64,000 bases of DNA from Endomychus coccineus (taxonomy: Eukaryota > Arthropoda > Insecta > Coleoptera > Endomychidae), in assembly GCA_958510875.1 (NCBI GenBank), contig OY294068.1, positions 194,146,315 to 194,210,314 of the forward strand, read 5' to 3'. Made by a program: the position numbers and the translations under genes. Each line of letters opens with the position of its first letter. Position 1 is the stretch's first letter. Shown piece by piece: positions 11,245 to 23,329 of the stretch. The notes beneath the pieces are model-generated. The model was not told where the DNA came from, did no database searches, and saw only the letters and a list, made by a program, of their open reading frames with translations.

Positions 11245-12660
11245 TACTTTGACTACACGAGAGGAAAACCTGGCCATCTTGTAGGCTAGCAGTGAAATGT
11301 TTCTTTAAAGTTTGAAGGTTATAGACATGAGAAAAAGATTACACTAGGCAAAAGGTTCCAAATCTTCGTTGTTCGATGGAAAGTTGTAGACTGGTAGGAA
11401 AGATTTCGACAGGTCTCAAGCTTAACAATGAAGGGCTGACCACGATCACGAATAATATTTCAGGTGAACACCGGCCATGAAAATAACTATAGAAAAAGGA
11501 AAGATTGCACTCCTTTCTACAATGTTCTAGGGACGTCAATGAATTCGCAAATGTGACATCATTAATCAGACCAATGGCTATCTTCTGTATAAGCTCAAAG
11601 AGCTTCAGTCTATATTTGGGAGCAGAATTCCAGAACAGGTCGACTCTGTGCTTTGTAGATTATGAGGAGTTGTTGGGATGTAAAGTAGCTCTTGGCAAGT
11701 AATAGAAGTTTTTGTGAAGCAGTTTTCTCACTGGACCTCATATTAGCATCCCATGAGGGGGTGCTGTTGGTGGTGGTTCCGAGCATGGATATAGAAGACA
11801 TACGAATAGTTGTACCTAACCTCATCATATTGGGGATTGTGGGATCCGGGATTCCTGTATGCAACTTCTCTAGCATCATATGTACAGCTGTGGACGGGGC
11901 AGATAGTCACTTTCAACAGAACGTTGATATGGATCAGAAATGAAGTTTGTGTCAAGACAGGTCCCTGTGGAACACCAGCGTATCCATCGTATCGAAGTAT
12001 ACTCCGGTAATAACCAAATGGAGTGATCTATCTAAGAGAAGTTCAGGCAACAAACCATATGACGAGAGGAAGCTTTGGTGTCCCATATGTTCCAATAGAT
12101 TTCCGCCATACTTATATTACGTGGGCAAATAAATCTCCTGTTAATATGATTTGAGTTTCTCATTTTTCCTGCCTTTTGATTAATTCTCCCACAGCTGACC
12201 TCCGATTCGTAATCAGCGACCCGAGAAATCCCCTATAAAACATTCTAGCTGACTACTGCTGACGGAAACCATATTGCCAGTCATTCACGATTTTGGTACT
12301 CTCTAGATCACTTTAGAGGCCACAGGTATTAGTTTAATAGGTATATAATTATTAGGTTTTTTTTTGGAATTAGTTGGACTCTAGCTGTCTTCCAGCTAGA
12401 AACACACCAAGTTTTTATGAAATGGTAAACAACCTGCAAAAACTGGTGGTAATCCAGGCGTACATTCCTTGAGAACGACTGGTGTAATTTCGTCTGTCCC
12501 CATAGCCTTTTTGAAATTGAGATCAAAACGAAAATCGCTAATGTGTTCAGTTCTTTTATAAGGCCTTTGATTTTGCTGATTGAGGTTTTGTTCATATCTT
12601 CTGATAGGAGTTTTGTCTCACTAAACATTTTAAATCTGATTCTTTCCTCAGCTGACCATG
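11245..12660 (-). mobile_element. Jockey-type LINE, RT and C-terminus, decayed
   Basis: Read leftwards from 12660 in shifting frames: the RT start (SWKTARVQLIPKK), IVNDWQYGFRQ, AGVPQGPVLTQTSFL, the C-terminal module SQKLLLLAKSYFTSQQLLIIYKAQ, FFYSYFHGRCSPEI, and a 3' end matching the other Jockey copies (TTTGACTACACGAGAGGAAAACC on this strand). The catalytic YADD region is scrambled (CPVHSCTYDA). About 90 bp of foreign sequence seems to sit near 12140-12240. It is the most extended Jockey copy in the window but has many frameshifts and stops. Confidence 0.85.
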
Positions 12661-12865
12661 CACAGTGCACAGAAAACGTATTCCGTCATTTCACTATCTT
12701 CAAGAAGTAATCGACATTGGGCGTCTTCCACTAAGTCGAGCCTTTGTAGATGGTCGTTTGAAGGGAAGCATGCTGTGTATAGAACTTTTTTGACTACACA
12801 GGTTAAACTGCTATGCCCGGTAAGGGTAAGGAATGCTTTTTTGCTACTCATTTCTTATCATATGG
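12648..12865 (-). mobile_element. LINE C-terminal fragment (post-RNase H type)
   Basis: The frame LTLTGHSSLTCVVKKVLY followed by VEDAQCRLLLEDSEMTEYVF matches the LTGH...L / CRxC...DET pattern that follows RNase H in I/R1-group LINEs. One knuckle Cys is Leu. It abuts the 5' side of the Jockey copy, so one element inserted next to or into the other. Confidence 0.5.
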
Positions 12866-12869
12866 ACCA

Positions 12870-14880
12870 AAGAACCCAATAAAGAGAACTTATGGTACAG
12901 TCAATATGTACAATGACCAATTTGATTTTTTTGGACCATCTTCGAAGATGTTTACTGACGTGAAATGTGTCTTATTACAGATAATAGTAGTTATTAGTTC
13001 ATGTGTTTGTTTGAATGTGAGGATATTATCCCGCTTTAATAAATATATAGTATATTATTCAATCCTATTCCATGCCAGATTGTTACTATATTGTAAATCT
13101 GTGTTTTATTTCCTTCAGTGATTCAGTAATACATTCAAGTTATTTTCGAAACTATACAATATTTGTAATATTTTTGAATTAGAAATGGGAGAGATCTCGG
13201 TGTTTGATGCTCAATGAGGAGTCAAATTCATTGCAGCTTTCATGATCGTTCGATATATAGTATAGTAAAGGGATTCAATTCTTTGAATGGTATTTCCCAA
13301 TTGAGCATATGTCACAGAACCTAGATCTCAGCATGGATCCTCCTCTTCCACTCATTTATTTCCCTTAAAATAAACAGCGAACTAGCAGGAAAGTTCCACC
13401 CATCGATAGATTACATTTAAGAAGCGATTAGTTGGGGTTGAAAAGCAATTTTTCAAAAGGTCGAATAAACACGTTTCCTACGGAAACGTTCATCTATCAA
13501 CGGTTCCTGTTGTAATAAGCGGCTGTAGAAGAGGGCAACTCTATCTGGCGCTCGTAAGCCCGACGCTACAAATAATGGGATAGGTGTGCACACAGCGAGT
13601 TATTTGCTCTTGAGAATTAGTGTTCACTCTTCCTCTGCAAGAAGAATGGCTCGCCGAAACAAAACTACAACTTACCGGGCTATGCCATCACGGAGCTAAT
13701 GGAGGTTTTAAGGGACGTGGACGCTACTTGTTTTGAGCTATCGTGAACCTCTCACTTTCATACGTACAGGGTGAAATGTTACGACTTTTATGAATTTATA
13801 AATCATATTTATTAATATTTCGAGCAACCCTATCAATTTAGATTGTACACTTCAGAAGATAGCGATTCTTCCAACACATTGGCTGAATACATGGAGGACG
13901 GAAGCTTTCTAACATGTAGCTATTGGTAGATCTGTTCTCGAGGCAATGTTTTGATGTAGATATGTCGATAACACTTTTGCAATTTTGCAACAGGGTTGTG
14001 AAAATCTTGATTCTTAAAAATTAATTGATTCATTTAAATTTATTACATACATGGCAACATACAAATTGGTCAAGGGAGAAAGTTTCAGACAATCTAGTTA
14101 GTTATATAACTGAGCTTTCAAATTTCGTTGCTGGAATTAATTACAAAAAATTACAAAAACATGCTAATAAAATTTCATTTAAAAAACGATAAAGATGAAA
14201 CATTTTTGATTAACTGAAATGTTATTTACTGATAAAATAACAAATGAATTAACATTTAATTCATTTATTTTAAAATTTAACGTATACCAGTGAATAGATA
14301 AAATTATTAATAATAAATTAAATTTTCAATAAAATTATTTATAATTATAATATTTTACTAAAAAAGAACTTTTGAAATTTCAATGAAGAAAATGCTGAAA
14401 TAGACAAATAGACTTCCTTTGTAACGAAGCTTAAATTTTGAAAGATCATTTAATTTAGATCAGGCAGTAAATACGGATATCACATGTAATCTCAGTTTGA
14501 ACAGTACAGTATTTCAATAGATATGCGTGAGCTTCGAATGTATATTCCGGGATTGTCACTTTCCTAAATCTCCGTAATTTTGAATAAGTTTAATTATTCA
14601 AATAGATGAATCTAATTCATGCCTGTTTAAAATTTGCATTCATTCCGATAAAATATGTTGCAAAAACAGGGGTCTGGCAAGTTAATGCATCAAAGTTTTG
14701 AACAACGTTATGTATAAAAAAGGCGAACAACCAAAAAACTCCGATAACACTTGTCTAGTGTGCCGGGAGAAACTAGTGGAGCATCATGAGCGCGAATTTT
14801 AGATCTTAAAAGTAGCGTCACTTTTATGCATTGTTCGGCACAAAATAAGGAATTGGTGGAGCAGACTTGACCAGAACCTC
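12870..14880. other. No identified gene
   Basis: Bases 13440-13760 are less AT-rich and contain a short palindrome (ACGTTTCCTACGGAAACGT near 13470). From 13790 on the sequence is very AT-rich. No coding family was recognised. Confidence 0.4.
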
Positions 14881-14888
14881 GGAAAACA

Positions 14889-15071
14889 TATAAAAGCAGT
14901 GACCGATAAAAGATCGCTCTTTTGTGCTCTCTTTTGTGATTTCGATTATAAATCAGAACCGTTGAAGTGTGATCATATAAGAATCGAAGTGAATTAATTA
15001 TCCGAGTTCAAGTCAGATTTAAACTGTGAATTAACAATAGTGTTCCACTTAAGTGAATTGTATCATAAGGT
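14889..15071 (+). promoter_or_regulatory. Candidate TATA promoter with untranslated first exon and splice donor
   Basis: A perfect TATAAAAG lies at 14889-14896. Transcription from about 30 bases downstream (near 14920) would run through a region without coding signal to a good donor, CATAAG|GTAAATG, at 15069/15070. TATA box, short leader exon and phase-free donor is a common layout in insect genes. I found no matching coding exon downstream, and it lacks a clear Inr, so it is a suggestion only. Confidence 0.25.
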
Positions 15072-15074
15072 AAA

Positions 15075-18000
15075 TGATAGCTAAATAGTTTATATTTTGG
15101 GCATTACGATATATCTTTCGATCCGACCGAAATTTTAACCGTTTAATATATCGTAGTGTGATTTGAACATTTATTATTATTGCTATCTGAAAATATTTAC
15201 TGAATACCGCTCATTATGCTAGGACCTGTTTGATTTGTATTTTCCGCAAATGATATATGTGAATTATTTGTAAACCGATTCCGTACCGTTTAATTGAAAC
15301 TAAACACCGAGCATATCGCAAAATAGATATGTTATAACCGTTTGAGCTTCATTACATTTTCCGTCTGGGTAAAATCTTTGTGAATAATACCGTTCGATTG
15401 CATTTATATTGATTATTCTGAAAGTGTACTTGTTATATTTATTATATATTTTAATATTTGGAATTCCCCGTTTTATTAAATAGTTTCTGCTCCATCTTCA
15501 AATGAGCTAAGTTTTAACCAGGTATCAATTGTAATTAAAGCCTACAATTTTGATACTGTTTTCTGCCCAATGGACTCTGGTTATACTTCACTGTAGCTAC
15601 CTTAAGGACAAGGCTATCTATAGATAGCATAGTGACAAGCCTTGTGGTGAAGACCCTAGCAGAAGTCTTCAAAAAGGAGTAAACCTTGGAAAAATCTGGC
15701 GCCCGAGGATTACCGCAGTAAGCAAAATACCGAAAAGCGACAAGGTACACGTCATACCTTGATCAAAACTTCATTTCTTTAAGCTAATATTTATTTTTCA
15801 AAATTCTTTTTCACAATATAATTGAATTTATTTTTCTTTAAAATAATAAAAATAAATATATTTCTTTTCAATTCAGAACAAGAAATTCTTAGAATAACTT
15901 TTCATGATTTAATAATTAATTTATTTATAATATTATCTATTTGATTACTTATAGAAAAATTAATAACAATTCCCTAGAGAGGATTTTTAAACATAATCTC
16001 AACTTCAAATATGAATGAATTTGTTATATTCAAAATCTATAAAAATGTAATAAATATATTGATAAAATTACTTATAAAAAATCAAAATAAAAATTGTAAG
16101 AATACACCTTTGAAATTTCATCTTAAAAACAATAAAAACGAAAAATTTTCAATTGAATAAAACTTTATTTACTAATAACAAATGAATAAACTAATATTTA
16201 TTCATTTTGAAATTTAAATTATACTTGTCAACATAAAAGTAAAAATTTATAAATATAAATAAAATCTTCAGTAAAGTTATAGATAAAAAATATTTAGAAT
16301 CTAAAAATTTTTACGAAAAAAGCACTTAAAATTTCACCAAAAAAATGCTCAAAAAGGCACAACAGTGGATCATGTACTACAAGCTCCATCCAGAGAAGAT
16401 ACAGTTTAACGATGGCGAATGATTCAGTCAATTATACATGCATTGCCCGCTCATGTAAACGGATGTGTTCTGGTTACAGCTTTTATCGTGAGAGAAAAGG
16501 GGTGGAAAACTGCGTGAATGGCCAAAACATGAAACCGGCATCCCAAGTGTTTCCTTTAAACTACCACACACAAACACACATACACAAGTTACTTTATAGT
16601 TCCAGTTAGCAGAGGAGTTTGCATTATAGTACATACAAAGGAATACAGAAGCCTAAAGCTGTGAATAAAGAAACTTTTCCAGTAGAACAGTTCATCCAGA
16701 GCTAGACCCTAATCTACGTCGCAGCAGAAATTAATTACAATAATATATTGCCACAACTTACATTCTAATGTGATTAGAAATATGATCTGTTTGCTATACG
16801 TAAGCTTAATTGGTTAATAATAACTCCCATATTGATGATGAATTTCGATTATAATATTCGAACCATTTCTGAACGTAAATTGAATGCTTTCAATAATTTA
16901 CCAGCTAATGGATGGAAGTAATGTGGACATGGAATAACGATAACAAAACAAGATTAGAATCCACTAAAATCTAAAGTAATTATAGAATATCGTAATCTTC
17001 TTGGAAGTAATACGAGGATTGGTCGATAACTACTTACAAAACAATAGAAAAACACATTATTTTGGACAAACTTCTGGTTCACTAGGCTTATCACTGGAAA
17101 CACGTCTTTCTGTCAATGTTCATCTGGTGAATTAAAATTGTATCTATGAGGAAGCGTGTTTGTACAGTATTTTGGTTGATTCAATCAATAATATCTAGAA
17201 CGCATGATGTACATTTTGGCAAACTTTAAAGTTGATTAATGCACCAATAAACAGATTATACATTGTTGAAGTTGTCTATTTTATAGCAATTTTTCATATT
17301 GATAAAGCTAAATGAAAAGAAACACTGCCCAACTTACTGTTATCCTTTGATAGTGAGTGACAACTTTGATTTTCCAGGTAACATAATTATCTCCTACGTA
17401 TAATAGTTGTGGCTTATTCATTTTTACCAAGACCAACAACAGTGGTTTCAAGGATTTATCATAATGTAGGTAAAGCTCATTTCACGAAGAATAGTAGACT
17501 TAATGACCGCAGTAAGCTACTGGTCATAAATACCGATGCCAATATTAGTTGAGAGGACTGGGATGAACAATTGTGAATCGGCATAAAGACATAGCAGCTA
17601 AAAATTTAGTTTTATTGTAAATTATGAATATTCATTTTCCTTGCAATTCTTTTCAAATTACGTACAATTAGTACATGGTTATCTAAATTCCGGCCCTTTT
17701 CGACCCTCGACCCTCGGTTTATTCACTTGTTTATTTCCAAGCTCTTCCATTGACAATATGCATTTAAGACAGAACCATTTGTCGTCAAAAAACCTTAGAT
17801 ATATTATTCCCACTCAACCATTCTTGTATATCATATGTTTTGAAGGTGCTTGTTGTCAGTTTAGTCAATTTTCACGATATAGTGATTCAGAATTATAGAT
17901 AATTAGACTTGGAAAGGGACTGTGACTGACATCTGTGATTTAATGGTACAAATCGATTATTTTACTGATGCGTACAACTCGAGAGAGGTCTCGCGACTCG

Positions 18001-18640
18001 CGATTAAAGGGGAGACGAGAAAACCGAAATTGCCAGAGGCATCTTGTGTTGTGTGTGTGCGGTGAATGAAATTATTTTCATTACTTTATCTTTTATTCAT
18101 TAAATATCTAAGGATTATTATCGACAGTGATCGCTTTTTCTTACTCCAATCTAAATTAGATAATCATCTACTTATATTTTTTCTCTTGTTTTCAATCCGT
18201 ATTTAATTTGTCAGTTCAATTGTCGGTTTATATCGTTCTTAAAGTCTTGTTCAACCTAGCAATGATCCATGTAGTTACTCCTCATAATCAATAATATTGT
18301 AATGGGTATGCCTCTCTAGGCTAGTCTCGGTAACATAACTCAATAATTATTGATCTGGGTGAACTTATATAAAGCCGAAATTCTCATTTACTGCTTCATG
18401 GCAAAACCTTCTGATATTACTTGAACAAATTATTCATTCATAAGCTGCGATCACGATTTTAGTTCAATATATTCAGTAAACTGTTATCTAACAGTTCTCT
18501 TGCTGATTCCTATATTAATTCTCTCAATCTCTTTAAGACTACCATTTTGTTTATGTAATTCAAAGAATAAATTGTCATAACTTCGATAAGTGAACTATTA
18601 TTCTATTCCTGAGCTGAAACAGTTTCAGTTTAAGCCTCAA
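15075..18640. other. No identified gene
   Basis: Very AT-rich (15780-16370 especially), with only short random-looking frames. A phrase resembling a retroviral primer-binding site (TGGCGCCCG) at 15697 stands alone without LTRs. No gene recognised. Confidence 0.4.
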
Positions 18641-18643
18641 GCG

Positions 18644-18686
18644 TGCCCTGAAGATGCCACCCGTAATGGTTGGCGAAACGTCGGCA
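18644..18686 (+). ncRNA. Hammerhead ribozyme-like motif of Penelope-element type
   Basis: The core boxes are in order: CTGAAGA (18648-18654), helix II, GAAAC (18675-18679), then GTC with the expected cleavage after C18682. Helix I is TGCC (18644-18647) paired perfectly with GGCA (18683-18686). Helix II pairs GCCA with TGGC (GCCA.CC against GG.TTGGC, one mismatch) around a GTAAT loop. Helix III is minimal (C-G plus A-U), as in dimer-acting hammerheads. One extra U (T18655) follows the CTGAAGA box compared with the textbook motif. Such motifs occur in terminal repeats of Penelope-like retroelements; no RT or GIY-YIG frame is visible beside it. Confidence 0.5.
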
Positions 18687-18689
18687 TCG

Positions 18690-19255
18690 AATCGAGCTAT
18701 TGTGTCAAGCTATTGTGACGAAGATTAGCTATCCGCGGAAGTCTACTATTCAAGATACAGAAGGTTTCTTCAAAACCTTACAATACGTATCACCATGATG
18801 ATCGACATCCTTTTTATTTCAAGAAAATATTAGTTCTGCACTAGAAATGAAACCTGCTGTACAACCAGCTAGTATTAGAATACAAATTGTTTAGCCAACA
18901 TTCATCATTTTCAGTTTTTCTTCAACGTAAAGTGAAATAAACTAAGATGCATGTTTTATGTCAGACAGTGTAGTGTGTGAATAAAAAGTAGCAATTTATT
19001 GAAGAGAATCGATTGAATTTAGAAAGGAAAAAAAGGTGAATCTATTTGAAAAATAGATGCCATATCCCAAATCGACTGCGATCACGGAAGGCTTCCACAT
19101 TTTTGCTAAAACAATGTTTCTCTGATTAATCACAACGCCGGTGTAGGTAGGTAATAATTTCCACAAGTCAGGTGGAACGTACACCTAGTGTATAATGTAA
19201 CAGATCCCTACGCGATCATCTACTTTACGAAATTGTCTCAAAGAGGACATAAATA
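18690..19255. other. No identified gene
   Basis: About 100 bases after the ribozyme-like motif may still belong to the same Penelope-type element; the rest shows nothing recognisable. Confidence 0.35.
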
Positions 19256-19258
19256 CGG

Positions 19259-19316
19259 TTTTATAGCGAGACATAAATTCAACTCTACGTCAGTTCGTTG
19301 TTTGATATCGGCAGGT
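19259..19316 (+). promoter_or_regulatory. Candidate TATA/Inr core promoter
   Basis: TTTTATAG (19259-19266) sits about 30 bases upstream of TCAGTT (19290-19295), the arthropod initiator consensus, giving textbook spacing. A donor-like GGCAG|GTGAAT follows at 19314/19315, which would make a very short leader exon. No downstream coding exon was recognised, so the site may be fortuitous. Confidence 0.25.
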
Positions 19317-19319
19317 GAA

Positions 19320-20290
19320 TTTATGTAGTCGCGTTCATTTTATTAAAATCGTAATTAAACTTTCATCAGTACAAATCATTAATAATATCGCGTAATTGTT
19401 TCAATTTTAGCGGGCGTGCGTTCTATCCCGACAATGTCATAATGGAAATGGAGGAATTTCATATTAAAAATATATGTTTTAATATTCTCGTTTTGCATTT
19501 GATGCAATTCGACATTAATGCATAATTTAGGAGGCCGAAACGGTATAATGTGGACCACGTTTATGCGTTTGTTATGTTCCAATCATGCGAGAATCGAACT
19601 GCAATCCTACAAATTCCGCAATTAATTCGGTAAATATGGATAAAACATACATAAACTTGATAATGAAAATTTAACAGCATTCAATTATTACCATTATCTG
19701 ACTTGTATCCTTCCTATTACCCTAATTTCCCATATCATGTACTATGATATTACTATTACAGTATTAGTAGAGTGATTTATATGATTTTATGGGAGTACGA
19801 TTTGTTGATTCTGTAACTTCTCACGTTACACGGAGTGGAGTAACTATCGTCGGTACAATTGCCAAATTGTATAATACAGTCACTAAGCTGGTGAACTTTC
19901 TAAAAATCTACTAGACGATGGTATGGGAAAAAAATGTTTGCACAATGTTCTATGGACCATGGAGGTCAATAGTGACTACTGACAGACACTTCAATCTTCC
20001 CCCACTCAACCCTATACCCTAAGTTAACCCTATTCTCAAAAGTCTGGTAAAATTGGCATTTCACATCGTAATTTTGCTACTATTGATCGATTTGGACGTT
20101 CTTGGTGTCAAAATGTTGGGGAAAGCACATCGAACCAGAAGACCCCATTTTGAACTTACGCTTTTCTTATCCCTATTTGTTAATTACCAATTAAGTCTCT
20201 AATTAATTGTTGATTTAGACCGAAAATTGACTAACGTATTTGACAAAAAAATATGGAAAGAAATGGGCCGCAAATCGTTACTTGAAAATT
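19320..20290. other. No identified gene
   Basis: AT-rich, nothing recognised before the tandem repeat. Confidence 0.4.
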
Positions 20291-20525
20291 TTCGAGGTCG
20301 CTGATCACGAATCCGTCGCCAGAATCGGAAAATTCTACATATTTGGCTGAAAATTCGGCATTTTCATGGAAAATTTCTACAAAAATCTGCAAATGTTGCA
20401 TCACGAGCGTGAAAAAATTTACTCGGGGATTTTGGAGGTCGCTGATCACGAATCCGTTGTCAGAATCGGGAAATTCTACTTTGTTGACCGGAAAACTCGA
20501 CATTTTCATGGAATCTTTGGCTACT
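20284..20525. repeat. 141-bp tandem repeat with GGTCGCTGATCACGA core
   Basis: GAGGTCGCTGATCACGAATC occurs at 20294 and 20435, a period of 141 bp. Both copies go on with AGAATCGG(G/A)AAATTCTAC and ATTTTCATGGAA. The second copy is partial. The core recurs in the 41.8-42.9 kb array, so this is a dispersed satellite-like family. Confidence 0.85.
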
Positions 20526-20529
20526 TATT

Positions 20530-21310
20530 TACTTTCATATTGGCTTGATGACACATTTGTACCATTTATGGTTTAAGTACGATATTATTATATTATTAAC
20601 TATTATTATTATATTATATTTTCGAAGATTCTGCAAATGAGATGTGATATGTTATGGTCTTATTCATCCTTATTATCATTATTGTTTATCGAATTGGCTC
20701 TTGATGTGACAGGATATATTAACAAAATACTTGCTTTAAAATAAATAACGTTTAGAGCAACGTGTTGCCTGTTCCTGGTATGATGCGAACGAATCATTGG
20801 CGGTGTAGTTGTCGAAGTTTTACGAGATCAGTTAAGTGTACGTAGATGCGTTCAAGTTTTAACTACCGGGAGCAGCAGCAGTACAATATCGACACAGAAG
20901 GGCGAGAGTATTAACTGCTATGTTTGTATGTATGCCTAGCGTGTTATTAGCAACAACAGCTTGTTGACTTTTCCGCGCAAATTAACAGATTCACACTTCC
21001 CCATGTTTGGCGTAATGTCAGTTGAGACGATTTCATGTCCTCGAGTTATTTTCAAGTAACCCAAGGCCTCCCGCCAATATCGTATTTACAGTAAGTGTAA
21101 GTTTAACTATCGGTTACATTCCATGCTATGTGAAATTAATTATTGAATTGTAAATTCTAGAACACGTACATCATGTTAAAAACAATCTGGATCGATTCAG
21201 AAATGCTCAAAACGGAAATAATAATTTGTATAAATTCTAACAAAAATTATGAATAAATTCTCGGTAAATAGGTCACACTAACACATTAGCTTATTTTTTC
21301 ATCTTTACGT
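20530..21310. other. No identified gene
   Basis: Contains an imperfect (TTA)n stretch at 20585-20630 and a CpG-richer patch at 20770-20960. Nothing coding recognised. Confidence 0.4.
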
Positions 21311-21312
21311 AC

Positions 21313-21337
21313 GTTTCGGTCTCACAACCATCATCAG
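21313..21337 (-). ncRNA. Hammerhead-like core, Penelope type, degenerate
   Basis: On the minus strand CTGATGA (21337-21331) is followed by an extra T, a 3-bp GGT/ACC stem and GAAAC (21317-21313). Flanking TACG and CGTA can pair but are separated from the core by CCTC, so helix I is not canonical. It lies 15 bases after the stop of the ORF at 21352-21816 on the same strand. Confidence 0.35.
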
Positions 21338-21351
21338 GAGGCGTACCACTG

Positions 21352-21816
21352 TCACGTCGTTTTCGTGAATATGTACTGTTTAAGAATGACGTATCTGTTG
21401 CATAAGTTAATTAAATTAGTTTGTGTTGAAAAAATAACAATATTGTTAGTTTGATCATTTACCAGCCAAAATAATTCATCCTCCACTGTTTCAATCTTAA
21501 TTTCTTTGAGTAAAATTTGCAAATCTTCTTGTGTTTGAAGTAGTTTTGGAAGTAATTGAAGAAGTTGATGCTCAATATAGTTCTTTATGTGTGTAACATC
21601 TCTTGTGGACAGTGTATTGAGTAGTTCAGGAGAATTTTCAACTTCTTTATGAATAATTTTCGAAGTTTCAGTGTTGAGCTCCTCTGTTTGTTTCCGTTTG
21701 CAAAAATTGTTTACATTTTGTCGACTCAATTTTGAAGTCTCCACGCTAGCATGATTATGTTCGCCTAGTTCAGTAAATGAAGCCCAAAATCGATCTAAAC
21801 TAAAAACTTTTCTCAT
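21352..21816 (-). CDS. Unrecognised 154-codon ORF upstream of a hammerhead-like motif
   Basis: The frame begins with a true ATG (MRKVFSLDRFWASFTELGEH) and is open nine codons further upstream. The middle is rich in Glu, Leu and Lys (HIKNYIEHQLLQLLPKLLQ, DLQILLKEIKIETVEDELFW) and looks alpha-helical, possibly coiled coil. I see no RT, GIY-YIG or transposase motif, and I do not recognise it. It is followed within 20 bases by a Penelope-type terminal motif on the same strand, so it may be a remnant ORF of that element or an adjacent exon. A chance frame cannot be excluded. Confidence 0.35.
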   Translation of the reverse strand: MRKVFSLDRFWASFTELGEHNHASVETSKLSRQNVNNFCKRKQTEELNTETSKIIHKEVENSPELLNTLSTRDVTHIKNYIEHQLLQLLPKLLQTQEDLQILLKEIKIETVEDELFWLVNDQTNNIVIFSTQTNLINLCNRYVILKQYIFTKTT

Positions 21817-21849
21817 GAACCAATTTTGATCTGTGAGGGCTCATTCGAT

Positions 21850-23325
21850 TCGTCTTGACACCTAGATCAAAGCTTATCACTTTTGGTCCGTGACAAATTT
21901 TTTATTTAGTTAATAAACGGTATTTTACATTGATTTTTAGCAGGTAGAGTATTTATTTTATTTATTTGAACGATAAACAATGTTTATTCAATATTTATAA
22001 CAATTTTTCAACTAACAAATTAACAAAAAAAATCTAAATTCTCTAAATATTCGAGATCAGAGTAATTTTCGGATAATTAGGACCTGGATAAGTGTTTCTT
22101 CATATCAAGGAAATGTTCTGAAATAAATTCATTACATCCAATATTGTAGACTTTGGCGTTGCAGTTAGTTGTTGAGCAAGTCCATTTTCTCTCTTCGGTA
22201 TTCCTCAACAAAATACCTCTTAAATATTCAAAACTGTTTTCACTGAATCGGAACTAAATAGGAAATAAAGGAATTTTCCAAATACCATTACAGATATTCA
22301 GCAGTTGGACATTTCTATACACTCTGTATATAAAAAATATTTCCATTTTCTCTGATATATATTTTACATTTACAATCAACCATCTGAGTTCATGTGCGGG
22401 AGGAGAGCACCCCACTATTGTAATCCTTTCAGGTACTTTACCGTCTCAGTTCATGTCCGTCCGAATTCAAAAATATAAACTTCATAGAGTATATAGAGTA
22501 TAGTCAGCATAATACTCTCCTTCTACCCCATACGACGTGAATAAATGATCGGTATGAAAGTAAACGTCGATAAACGGACCCGAACTAGAAATGCAAAAGC
22601 CGAGAGGGATAGAAAACAGGCATCGAACTGATTAAATGATCCTACGTGAGTATTTTAAGGATTGTCGAATATTGAGACGAAATTTGACTGGAATTCTGAT
22701 TAGACTCCCCCTTCTACGGAAAGAAGTTGTCTTATTTTCGAAAGGGATTATTATAATATGCAAAGAACGGACAGTCGGATGCGGGGCACGTAGCATAATG
22801 TACTTCCATTTGCCAGTTATCCAGTCTTCCTTCTACCGTGCACGACTATCGCCGATAGGTATTTATTTACCCACCGTAGCACCAAATTCTTAGTTGATGG
22901 TGCAACCACTTTGATATTTGGTAGTTGGCGATTAGCAAATATTGTGCTATTTATTCTGCGCGATGTGATTAATCGATTGATTAATATGAAACTTGCGTAT
23001 TTCAACAATATTGTTACTAGAGGAGATGCTTTGGAACCATCATAGTGGTATAGTCAAAGAAGGCTTTAAAATGCAATCAAAGTTTGCTCAGGTTTCGGTA
23101 GAATTGAATACAGAATGTGAAACTTAATGATTGTTATTAATGGAATTTACTTATAACTGTGCTTTTCAACAATTCCTTCAATACTGTTGTTTTCAACCTG
23201 GAAAAAAATTGGTTTAGCGAGTGATTATTTATTTTAAATCCGCATTCAACATTCGTCAATAACTATTTCAATTGTACATGTCACTACCAGAGACGTACCG
23301 AAGAGAAAATTTGGAGGGTGCAGAG
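21850..23325. other. No identified gene
   Basis: AT-rich until 22400, then mixed. A direct repetition of the phrase CTGAGTTCATGT / CTCAGTTCATGT occurs at 22384 and 22444. No family recognised. Confidence 0.4.
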
Positions 23326-23329
23326 TTTT

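Noticed and set aside
12813..13121. 102-codon plus frame (KRTYGTVNMYNDQFDFFGPS...)
   Set aside because: The middle looks a little protein-like, but no splice signals or family support it and the C-terminal half is typical AT-rich noise.
13546..15705. TGGCGC-type primer-binding-site phrases at 13546 and 15697
   Set aside because: No LTR pair, polypurine tract or pol frame lies near either; an eight- or nine-base match is weak.
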